DNA of 6,544 bases, taken from assembly GCA_014379665.1 (NCBI GenBank), contig JACMLK010000241.1:1-6544 (forward strand). The letters run 5' to 3'. A program made the translations under genes and the position numbers. This document shows positions 1 through 5,619 of this stretch, piece after piece. Positions within the stretch are counted from its first letter, which is position 1. The number at the start of each line of letters is the position of its first letter. The notes below the pieces were generated by a model that worked only from the letters and a program-made list of their open reading frames with translations, made no database searches and was not told where the DNA came from. This DNA comes from Saprospiraceae bacterium. Its GTDB lineage: Bacteria > Bacteroidota > Bacteroidia > Chitinophagales > Saprospiraceae.

Positions 1-1363
1 TGGTTCAGAAGAATATATTGTGGAATCACTGACCTGGTTTGGACTTATTCCTGATGAAGGACCGGGTTTTGGTGGCAAATACGGGCCTTACAGACAATCG
101 GAACGTAAATCAATATATAAACAATACGCGGACAAACTCATAGCCGATGGCAACGCTTATTATGCCTTTGATACCCCTGATGAACTCGAAGCTATGCGTG
201 AGGGTGATCAGGCTTTCAAATATGACAGTCAATCCAGATTGCATCTTAAGAACAGCCTGACTTTACCTGCGCATGAGGTGACTGCACTGCTGGCTGCTGG
301 CCGCCATGTAGCAGTAAGACTTAAAATACCGATCGATGAAACCGTCGGGATTGAGGATAACATCAGGGGTCATGTGTCTTTCAGCAGCAACGAACTGGAT
401 GATAAAGTCATAATGAAAGGAGATGGTATGCCCACTTATCACCTTGCCAATATTGTAGATGACTACCTGATGAAGATCACGCATGTCATCAGAGGGGAAG
501 AATGGCTACCCAGCACCGCACATCATGTACTGCTGTACCGGTTTTTTGGATGGACGCCTCCAATTTTTGCTCACCTTCCATTGATACTTAAGCCAACCGG
601 ACAGGGGAAATTGAGTAAGCGCGATGGTTCAAAATTCGGTTTTCCGGTGTTTCCGTTATCATGGGATAGCCGGATCATTGATGATAATTTCAGGGGCTTC
701 AGAGAAGATGGTTATCTGCCTGAAGCAGTCGTTAACTTTCTGGCGCTCCTTGGGTGGAATCCCGGCACAGAACAGGAGATATTTGATATAGAACAACTCA
801 CAGAAGCATTTTCCATAGAAAAAATAGTGAAATCAGGGGCCCGATTTGATATTGATAAAGCCCGATGGTTCAATCAGCAATATATTATCCAGGCTGACAA
901 TCTCAAACTGGCGTATATGATACAGGATCAGGCCATTGAATCAGGATATGACGTACCGGTTGAGTATCTGGCGGAAGTATGTCGGCTTATGAAAGAAAGA
1001 GTGCACAAAGCCGATGAAATTATCATGAATGCCCGTTTTTTCTTCGAAGCTCCCTATGTATATGAAGAAGAAACCATAAAGAAAAAATACAAAATCGAAA
1101 ATGAGGAACATCTTTTGGCCATTGCCGCTAATATCAGAAATTCAGAAAGTACAGATGCACCACATATTGAACAGGTAATCAAGGGCTATATTCAGGATGA
1201 AGCCCTCAAAATGGGGGACATTATGCCCGTCATGAGGATAGCCATCAGTGGCAGTATGCAGGGCCCCGACCTGATACAAACCATAACACTGATCGGAACC
1301 AAAGAAGCAGCATCCAGGCTTGAAAAAGGGGTGAAAGTATTTGGCGAATTGGTTGGATCCTGA
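1..1363 (+). CDS. gltX: Glutamyl-tRNA synthetase, 5'-truncated by the window edge
   Basis: This cytoplasmic class I aminoacyl-tRNA synthetase ligates glutamate to tRNA-Glu using ATP. The reading frame is open from base 2 (GSEEYIVESLTWFG...), so the GTG at 20 is an internal Val codon and not the start. The 453 visible residues lack roughly the first 50 of a protein usually near 500 aa, including the HIGH-type ATP motif. Visible hallmarks are the LTWFGL..DEGP segment, the DGMPTYHLANIVDD region of the catalytic domain, VIRGEEWLPSTAHHVLLY, and the KMSKS-type loop KLSKRDG at about nt 608-628. The loop is followed by GFPVFPL, as is common in Bacteroidota enzymes. The remaining C-terminal half is the helical anticodon-binding region, ending in a normal-looking ASRLEKG tail. 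It stops at TGA 1361-1363 and converges on the next gene, 101 bp away. The family assignment is secure; whether tRNA-Gln is also charged cannot be told. Confidence 0.97.
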   Translation, partial: GSEEYIVESLTWFGLIPDEGPGFGGKYGPYRQSERKSIYKQYADKLIADGNAYYAFDTPDELEAMREGDQAFKYDSQSRLHLKNSLTLPAHEVTALLAAGRHVAVRLKIPIDETVGIEDNIRGHVSFSSNELDDKVIMKGDGMPTYHLANIVDDYLMKITHVIRGEEWLPSTAHHVLLYRFFGWTPPIFAHLPLILKPTGQGKLSKRDGSKFGFPVFPLSWDSRIIDDNFRGFREDGYLPEAVVNFLALLGWNPGTEQEIFDIEQLTEAFSIEKIVKSGARFDIDKARWFNQQYIIQADNLKLAYMIQDQAIESGYDVPVEYLAEVCRLMKERVHKADEIIMNARFFFEAPYVYEEETIKKKYKIENEEHLLAIAANIRNSESTDAPHIEQVIKGYIQDEALKMGDIMPVMRIAISGSMQGPDLIQTITLIGTKEAASRLEKGVKVFGELVGS

Positions 1364-1421
1364 ATAAGGTTAGCAAGTTTTATACTCAATTAACCAACTT
1401 AGCAACTCTAACAAACCCGTC

Positions 1422-1450
1422 TGACCACTACGAAGTAGGAGAGCAGGTCA
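1422..1450. terminator. Interrupted stem-loop between convergent genes (possible bidirectional terminator or REP-like hairpin)
   Basis: In the 101-bp gap between two converging genes, TGACC (1422-1426) pairs with GGTCA (1446-1450). Inside, CTAC (1428-1431) pairs with GTAG (1435-1438) around a GAA loop. The two stems are separated by an unpaired base on one side and seven on the other, so the whole is weaker than a classical intrinsic terminator, and no clear T-run follows on either strand. The location suggests transcription termination. The GAA triloop resembles the hairpins beside the transposase further right, so a solitary degenerate REP copy is an alternative. Confidence 0.35.
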
Positions 1451-1464
1451 AACCTTATAGCTGT

Positions 1465-2724
1465 TCAATAAGTTTCAACCTCAGGAATAGCTGTATTATG
1501 CTCCTTATATTTTCCCGTTTTCAACACTTCATTAAAAGCATTGCCTATGTCTTTGACCAAGGTGTGAATGCTGTCGTCACTCTCGCCATAGAGATCATCG
1601 CTGAATATAACTTCATTTTCTTTTCCTGCCAGATGAAAGACAGACTTATCCTTTCCTAATTGATATACCCTGCCGGTATATTCGTGATACTTTTCAGATA
1701 ATACTTCCTTTGATGTCCATTTCATATAATCCAGCACAAACTGTTTGAAAATTAAAAGCATTGCTTCGTCTGTAGGGAAAATATAGTAAAAATCATCCCT
1801 GAAGTACCCTTGCCAAATATAAGGTTTTTTAGGTTTCCTGAATTGAAGAATGGTCTCTCCATTTGTGGTTTCCCACATAAAGTTGGTGTTGAACCAGTCG
1901 ATATTCATGTCTTCTACTTTGTACAATCGGGTTTCATTTTTGCTGTTTGGTAATACCTTTATACCGTCCTTTCTGAAATCATACGTGACGAGGGCATTTT
2001 CATAGGTTGGGGTCTCATTGGAATTCCAGGTCTGAAAATGTCCCGGGAAGGCTATAACTTTATTATCGGGTGAAAACGACAATGCATCTCCGTCTTTATC
2101 ATAATTGTCAACATAACGACTGTCTTTATTGAAATAATACATCTCCATGCCAGGGACATCGATGACAAGTTTTTGATTGATCATCAGATACTTCCCGCCT
2201 TGCAGGGTATCAGGATGCTCCATGGAAGTTCTTTCATCTCCCATAAATAATTCGAAGGCATCATCAGGATGTCCATTGATGGCATCCAGCCACTGAAATT
2301 TTATAAAATCCGAGCTTTGGACCTCAAGTGGTTTTACTTCATAAGTGTTGTCCTTAGCGGTGATCATAAAGACACTCTGACTACCGGCGATTAGCGTGGG
2401 AACTGGTGCATCTTTGAGTATATACACCCGCCAGAGATGTGAAAACCCCGTATTGGATTGCAGTTTTGCAGGAAATTCCACCAGTTTCCCATGGTGCCAA
2501 ACCGAATAATCGATGTTCTGACGTTTGACAAACTTGCCGTAATTCATATTAAAATCGGACGTAGTGAAGCGTTCCATCCTGATCACAAATGGTCCATAGG
2601 TGAATTCTTTTACTTCCTTTTCAGATGAAAAATATTGCTTTTTGATCCCAAAACCTACCGCGATGATCAGTACCGCAACAATTACCCCTATCATGTATTT
2701 TGATTTTATCATTGATTTTATCAT
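1465..2724 (-). CDS. Membrane-anchored extracytoplasmic protein of unknown function
   Basis: I do not recognise the family of this 419-aa protein. The N-terminus is short and basic (MIKSMIKSKY) and is followed by one hydrophobic segment at about residues 11-27 (MIGVIVAVLIIAVGFGI), then KK. This is typical of an uncleaved signal anchor that leaves the remaining ~390 residues outside the inner membrane. No lipobox cysteine follows, so a lipoprotein is unlikely. The large domain is rich in aromatic and beta-prone residues. One stretch near residues 214-227 (ALSFSPDNKVIAFPG) resembles the S-F-S-P-D-x-K-x-I-A-F strand of TolB/WD40-like beta-propeller repeats, but a regular repeat series is not obvious. 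A start at codon 1 (ATG 2724) or codon 5 (ATG 2712) is possible, because the first four codons are tandemly duplicated. The gene is preceded by a plausible promoter and converges on gltX. Confidence 0.8.
   Translation of the reverse strand: MIKSMIKSKYMIGVIVAVLIIAVGFGIKKQYFSSEKEVKEFTYGPFVIRMERFTTSDFNMNYGKFVKRQNIDYSVWHHGKLVEFPAKLQSNTGFSHLWRVYILKDAPVPTLIAGSQSVFMITAKDNTYEVKPLEVQSSDFIKFQWLDAINGHPDDAFELFMGDERTSMEHPDTLQGGKYLMINQKLVIDVPGMEMYYFNKDSRYVDNYDKDGDALSFSPDNKVIAFPGHFQTWNSNETPTYENALVTYDFRKDGIKVLPNSKNETRLYKVEDMNIDWFNTNFMWETTNGETILQFRKPKKPYIWQGYFRDDFYYIFPTDEAMLLIFKQFVLDYMKWTSKEVLSEKYHEYTGRVYQLGKDKSVFHLAGKENEVIFSDDLYGESDDSIHTLVKDIGNAFNEVLKTGKYKEHNTAIPEVETY
2701..2724 (-). repeat. Perfect 12-bp tandem duplication at the start of the membrane-protein gene
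   Basis: Read on the minus strand, ATGATAAAATCA occurs twice back to back (2724-2713 and 2712-2701), encoding MIKS-MIKS. The duplication therefore copies the initiation codon and leaves two in-frame ATGs 12 nt apart. It adds four residues to the basic N-terminus ahead of the membrane anchor and keeps the frame. Confidence 0.95.
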
Positions 2725-2738
2725 TTACGTTTCTGATG

Positions 2739-2768
2739 CAAATGTAAAGAGGTCATTTCATCCATAAA
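2739..2768 (-). promoter_or_regulatory. Bacteroidota-type promoter candidate for the membrane-protein gene
   Basis: On the minus strand TACATTTG (2746-2739) matches the -7 consensus TAnnTTTG of Bacteroidota exactly. TTTA (2768-2765) lies 18 nt upstream and differs from the -33 TTTG by one base. Transcription from it would begin only about 8 nt before the first ATG (2724) and about 20 nt before the second (2712). The short leader mildly favours initiation at the second ATG. Confidence 0.5.
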
Positions 2769-2830
2769 ATATTAATGGGTTGAAGTGTATAGGAATTCCA
2801 GATATAGCGTAGATAATATGGCATCAATCG

Positions 2831-3526
2831 TCAAAAAGTGGTAAAAGCATTTATGATTTCTTCCGCCAATATATTCATATCTACCTTTTCCAAGGGATGT
2901 GGTACTCCTTCCAACAACCTGAATGTGCCTTGCGGAATCCACCCGGCGGAGGCTTCCGATTCTTCCCGTGTGACCATACGATCATCGGAGCCCAAACAAA
3001 TCAAAACGGGAATATGCACCCGACTAAAGTCATTTTCTGTTAATCCTCCAGTGTACCCAAGATGAGTCATCAACCCTGCCGTCCGGTGCAGCACTGCTTT
3101 CCATCCCTGTCCGGTGTGTCTGAGTCTGAGTATTTCTGCAAAGGCAGGTATTTTCTCCAGCATCTTTTCTGCATCGAGCATCTTTACTTCTCTGGTAGCA
3201 GTTTCTGCATCCCAGTGCCACTTGGTACCAAGGGTCATGATTCGGTGTACACGATCAGGATGTTCCATAGCCATCATAACGGCAGCATATCCACCCATGC
3301 TATACCCGAATATATCACACCGCTCCAGTTCATACAAGTCCATATAATGAAGTATATCATTGGCCAATATCTCCATGGTCAGGTTACCATCATAGGTATT
3401 TTTACCATGACCGCTAAAATCCAAAGTGTGGACATCAAAGTGATCCTTCAGTTTTTCTGTTAATGTATCAAACTGGCTTGCCGCACCCAGAGCACCATGA
3501 AGAAGTAGGAGTGGGGATAGTTTCAA
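2831..3526 (-). CDS. Alpha/beta-fold hydrolase, TTG start
   Basis: This 231-aa soluble protein is a compact serine hydrolase of the alpha/beta superfamily; its substrate is unknown. The N-terminal strand runs into the oxyanion-hole motif HGALG (residues 10-14). The nucleophile elbow is GYSMGG with Ser76, the acid is probably Asp182 in GSDDRMV, and the catalytic His210 lies in GVPHPLEKV. The cap region between about residues 105 and 165 is short and helical. No signal peptide is seen. The only conventional start that keeps the complete first strand is TTG at 3526. The frame stays open upstream to a stop near 3590 but contains no ATG or GTG, so a TTG start, or a rarer codon a little upstream, is required. 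It lies between the RAYT (95 bp upstream) and the membrane-protein gene (106 bp downstream) on the same strand. MenH-like, bioH-like and esterase roles are all possible. Confidence 0.88.
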   Translation of the reverse strand: MKLSPLLLLHGALGAASQFDTLTEKLKDHFDVHTLDFSGHGKNTYDGNLTMEILANDILHYMDLYELERCDIFGYSMGGYAAVMMAMEHPDRVHRIMTLGTKWHWDAETATREVKMLDAEKMLEKIPAFAEILRLRHTGQGWKAVLHRTAGLMTHLGYTGGLTENDFSRVHIPVLICLGSDDRMVTREESEASAGWIPQGTFRLLEGVPHPLEKVDMNILAEEIINAFTTF

Positions 3527-3621
3527 AAAGGCAAAATTTTGATTATTAATTATGTTGAAAGTGTGAATCTCACTTATTCGTACAAAGATTTAATTACTAT
3601 TTTCGAGAGAAGGGCTCATTT

Positions 3622-4068
3622 TCATTCCAGATATTTTTCATCATATTCAACACCATGTTCTTTTAATATATCCTTCAATTCTTCTTTAAAAGTCTTATTG
3701 TGATGATGCGCTTCCTGATTTCTAACGTACTCAATCAAATTGTTTTTAGCTTCTATAGAATAAGTAAATGCACCATATCCATCCTGCCAGCCGTTGAATC
3801 GCTCAAATAATTGATTTTGTTTTATAAATGCGGTGCTACCTAATTTTATGTCCTTTACCAATGAAGCCAATGCAACTGACGGGTGAAGGCTGGTGATTAT
3901 ATGCAGGTGGTCTTCCACACCGTTTATCTGATAAAGATGGCATTTTTTGTTTTTCAAAATCCCCCAAATAACTTTGAATAATTCGGGGCGGTTTTCTTTG
4001 ATTAAGGTCTTCTCCCGATTTTTGGTACTGTAAACAATTTGATATAATATTTGCGTAAATGTACTCAT
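3622..4068 (-). CDS. REP-associated tyrosine transposase (RAYT/TnpA-REP), IS200-like Y1 HUH nuclease
   Basis: This is a 148-aa single-domain Y1 transposase-like protein, which nicks and rejoins single-stranded DNA at hairpins through a covalent phosphotyrosine. Numbered from the chosen ATG at 4068, the HUH metal-binding motif is His54-Leu-His56 in GVEDHLHII. The nucleophile is Tyr114 in EYVRNQEAHH, with Gln118 four residues later as the usual third metal ligand. The WQDGYGAF signature (94-101) is typical of RAYT and IS200-like proteins. All catalytic residues are present and length is normal, so the gene appears intact. The frame could extend nine codons further to ATG 4095, but that codon lies in a hairpin and MSTFTQILYQIVYSTKNRE is the usual family N-terminus, so 4068 was chosen. 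No TnpB or accessory gene is present. The hairpin array immediately upstream (4084-4416) is the likely substrate and supports a domesticated RAYT rather than a free IS200. Confidence 0.92.
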   Translation of the reverse strand: MSTFTQILYQIVYSTKNREKTLIKENRPELFKVIWGILKNKKCHLYQINGVEDHLHIITSLHPSVALASLVKDIKLGSTAFIKQNQLFERFNGWQDGYGAFTYSIEAKNNLIEYVRNQEAHHHNKTFKEELKDILKEHGVEYDEKYLE

Positions 4069-4083
4069 GTATATTTTTTTGTT

Positions 4084-4416
4084 TAACCACTTCATGGTTA
4101 TATTAATAATTTATTTATTGCCCGAATTTCATTCGGGGCTATTTATGATAACCACTTCGTGGTTGTTTATCCTTCACCATATTTCAAAAAGCCCGAAGGG
4201 CTTAAACTTGAATAACAATGTGTGCAACACATTGAATAAAAAACCTCATAATACAAACCCTGACGGGGTTTAACTCAAGTCAAGGTATACGATAAACCAC
4301 TTCAGGAATGCTTCCTTTCCCTGTAATGGAAAAGCCTGAAGGGCTTAAATATAAATAACAACGTGTGAAACACGTTGAAAACAAAAACCTCCATATCCCA
4401 AACCCCAAAGGGGTTT
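4084..4416. repeat. Array of about ten REP-like hairpins upstream of the RAYT
   Basis: Ten inverted repeats fall within 333 bp, most with three-base loops: TAACCA/TGGTTA (4084-4100), CCCGAAT/ATTCGGG (4121-4137), AACCAC/GTGGTT (4150-4164), AAGCCC/GGGCTT (4189-4203), CAATGTGT/ACACATTG (4216-4234), AAACCC/GGGTTT (4255-4271), AGGAA/TTCCT (4304-4316), AAGCCT/GGGCTT (4332-4346, one T-G pair), CAACGTGT/ACACGTTG (4359-4377), AAACCCC/GGGGTTT (4400-4416). The loop is GAA on the plus strand for 4195 , 4338 and 4367, and GAA on the minus strand for the first three hairpins, allowing a T-G pair in the first. The DNA has no credible coding frame. Known RAYTs lie beside palindromic REP/BIME sequences that they bind and cleave; assigning this array to the neighbouring RAYT is inference from position and structure. 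Confidence 0.85.
4147..4280 (+). repeat. Tandem composite repeat, copy A
   Basis: This is the first of two diverged copies of a unit of about 135 bp. It begins GATAACCAC and ends GGGGTTTAACTCAAGT. Within it are a hairpin at 4150-4164 and then the ordered trio at 4189-4203, 4216-4234 and 4255-4271. The last 92 bp align closely with copy B, needing about two small gaps; the first ~42 bp align only loosely. Confidence 0.8.
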
Positions 4417-4425
4417 AACTTAAGT
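4291..4425 (+). repeat. Tandem composite repeat, copy B
   Basis: This is the second copy, separated from copy A by 10 bp. It begins GATAAACCAC and ends GGGGTTTAACTTAAGT. The trio of hairpins recurs in the same order at 4332-4346, 4359-4377 and 4400-4416, offset by 143-145 bp from copy A. The leading hairpin of copy A is not preserved here; a shorter stem AGGAA/TTCCT (4304-4316) occupies its place. The copy ends in the perfect palindrome AACTTAAGTT (4417-4426). Confidence 0.8.
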
Positions 4426-4501
4426 TAACCTCACCAATAAATCATTTACAAATAGAAGTTATATAACCTACCGATTCACTTTTGACAGATAAGTTCAGTT
4501 G

Positions 4502-4509
4502 CAAATATA
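4502..4509 (-). promoter_or_regulatory. Possible -7 box reading towards the hairpin array and RAYT
   Basis: Minus-strand TATATTTG matches TAnnTTTG exactly. No convincing TTTG lies 18-20 nt upstream. If used, the transcript would cross the whole hairpin array before reaching the RAYT start at 4068, giving a structured leader of over 400 nt. The match is short, and an A/T-rich background makes chance occurrence plausible. Confidence 0.25.
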
Positions 4510-4581
4510 CTGATTTTCTATTTCGCGAATATTAGAAATATACTCCTTTTTAAGTAGCCATTCCTGATTTTTCACCTGGTT

Positions 4582-5208
4582 CTAAATGAGATACTCCCGT
4601 ACCTTTTTCTGGATAGCATGTTTTACCGATACCCATGTCTGACCTTTCAGACTTACCGGGTTTTCGTCTTCTTCGGCATCATCAAAGTAAGTGATGGCCT
4701 GCGGTACGGTGATGAACAGGTTTTGGGTACTGTATTTCTCTTTGTGTAGATCAATGAAATCTTTGACGGTGAAGTGTTCCAGCAACTCAGCTACATCCCA
4801 AAAATCTTTTTTCTTCCCTCTGCCGAGAATGGCCTGGACCTTCATGGCGATAATCTCTTCAGGAGCATTCATCCTGATCCCGTCGATCTCAATAGTCGGT
4901 CTGATCAATGCATGCGGAAACCTGACTATATCAACTTTCACATCACTGATATAACAAAAAATACCAAAAAAAGCCGGTTTGTCTTCCATAATATAATCCT
5001 TACCAAATACATCAGTAAGCACATTATGAATTAAATTATTATCAAATTTTGAATCACTAAATATATCCAGATCAATCGAAGTACGGTGACCGTACAATAA
5101 GGACAAAGCAGTACCACCAACAAGAAAAAATTCCTGCAGTTCGGGTATTTCCATGAGTCTTTTCAGTATGGAAAAAGCCCCGGGTTCAACTGTCTCAAGG
5201 TGTAACAT
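4582..5208 (-). CDS. AbiEii/AbiGii-family nucleotidyltransferase toxin
   Basis: This 208-aa protein has a DNA polymerase beta-like nucleotidyltransferase fold and is the toxin half of an AbiE-like (type IV class) toxin-antitoxin pair. Characterised relatives use a nucleotide triphosphate to block growth, in some cases by modifying tRNA, and some give abortive phage resistance. The active-site motif GGTALSLLYGHRTSIDLD places Gly31-Gly32-Thr33 before the metal-binding pair Asp46 and Asp48. The third acidic residue is probably Asp93 in KVDIVRF. Lys123 in EEIIAMKVQAI and the GKKKDFWDVAELL segment (131-143) are the downstream family motifs. All are present, so the protein looks active. The start MLHLETVEP is typical of the Bacteroidota branch, so ATG 5208 was chosen even though it lies 46 bp inside the preceding gene. 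The overlap implies translational coupling. The target in this organism is unknown. Confidence 0.9.
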   Translation of the reverse strand: MLHLETVEPGAFSILKRLMEIPELQEFFLVGGTALSLLYGHRTSIDLDIFSDSKFDNNLIHNVLTDVFGKDYIMEDKPAFFGIFCYISDVKVDIVRFPHALIRPTIEIDGIRMNAPEEIIAMKVQAILGRGKKKDFWDVAELLEHFTVKDFIDLHKEKYSTQNLFITVPQAITYFDDAEEDENPVSLKGQTWVSVKHAIQKKVREYLI

Positions 5209-5471
5209 CTGAAATCTTGTATAGGTCTGTCAATAACGGCGCTTGCCAGATAAATCCTTGAAAGCGAAAGGAACTTAGCATTCAATAACACTTCTCTGAC
5301 CTTGTCATCGCCATAATATCGTCTGCAATTGCGTATATCGGGTACATCTCCACGGTCAAAAACGCGTTCGATCACAAAAGCTGCTTTGGCATCGTAATCG
5401 ATATTTTCGAAATCCACATCCCAGAATATACGCTTATGAAATATCGGTTTGGCTTTGAAGGCTTCTGACAT
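5163..5471 (-). CDS. Antitoxin-like protein paired with the AbiEii toxin (DUF6922-like)
   Basis: This 102-aa soluble protein is encoded directly upstream of, and overlapping by 46 bp, the nucleotidyltransferase toxin, so it is probably the cognate antitoxin. Visible features are HKRIFWDVDFENIDYDAKAAF (split around residues 12-32), FVIERVFDRGDVPDI (32-46), RRYYGDD (50-56) and the C-terminal IQDFRCY (84-90). From memory this pattern matches the DUF6922-type proteins found beside AbiEii toxins in Bacteroidota. It does not look like the classical AbiEi antitoxin, which is larger and begins with a winged-helix DNA-binding domain. The start ATG 5471 sits about 30 nt below a good -7 box. The last 11 or so codons overlap the start of the toxin in another frame. 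Antitoxin function is inferred from gene order, not from any visible catalytic motif. Confidence 0.82.
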   Translation of the reverse strand: MSEAFKAKPIFHKRIFWDVDFENIDYDAKAAFVIERVFDRGDVPDIRNCRRYYGDDKVREVLLNAKFLSLSRIYLASAVIDRPIQDFRCYTLRQLNPGLFPY

Positions 5472-5500
5472 ATAAACAATTCTTTTAAATCTTCTGTTTG

Positions 5501-5508
5501 CAAAGATA
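5501..5508 (-). promoter_or_regulatory. -7 promoter box for the toxin-antitoxin operon
   Basis: Minus-strand TATCTTTG (5508-5501) matches the Bacteroidota -7 consensus TAnnTTTG. It lies about 30 nt before the antitoxin ATG (5471), leaving a leader of roughly 23 nt. A matching -33 TTTG at the usual spacing is not evident, so this is either a weak or an activator-dependent promoter. Confidence 0.5.
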
Positions 5509-5536
5509 CGGATAATTTGATGTTAGGGTTATTTCA

Positions 5537-5551
5537 TGTCTGATTCAGACA
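5537..5551. promoter_or_regulatory. 15-bp palindrome, candidate operator between divergent genes
   Basis: TGTCTGATTCAGACA has seven-base arms (TGTCTGA/TCAGACA) around a single central T. It lies 65 bp from the antitoxin start and 68 bp from the start of the divergent plus-strand gene, close to the centre of the 148-bp intergenic region. Such symmetry suits a dimeric repressor controlling both directions. The binding protein is unknown. Confidence 0.4.
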
Positions 5552-5619
5552 AAAGTAGCATCTCTGATACCGATTTGAAGTGATATGAATAAAACAAATT
5601 ATCTAATAAATAAAAAATT

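Noticed and set aside
20..22. GTG as the start of gltX
   Set aside because: The frame is open to the left edge and the residues before it (GSEEYI) match the family, so the gene is cut by the window.
2838..3463. Several plus-strand frames (63-133 aa)
   Set aside because: They are antisense to the alpha/beta hydrolase, whose catalytic motifs are complete on the other strand.
2831..3526. Naming the hydrolase menH
   Set aside because: Size and the catalytic triad would fit, but they are shared by many alpha/beta hydrolases and no menaquinone genes are adjacent.
4067..4273. 68-aa plus-strand reading frame
   Set aside because: It runs through the hairpin array and antisense to the RAYT start; its codons simply read the palindromes, and no protein-like composition is seen.
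4147..4425. CRISPR-like repetitive array
   Set aside because: The repeats are palindromic hairpins of differing sequence with a two-copy composite unit; there are no identical direct repeats with regular unique spacers and no cas genes.
4520..4535. TTCGCGAA palindrome as an operator
   Set aside because: An eight-base palindrome in A/T-rich DNA is expected by chance, and no suitably placed gene start is nearby.
4691..5034. Plus-strand frames opposite the nucleotidyltransferase
   Set aside because: They are shadows of the conserved AbiEii coding sequence with no independent support.
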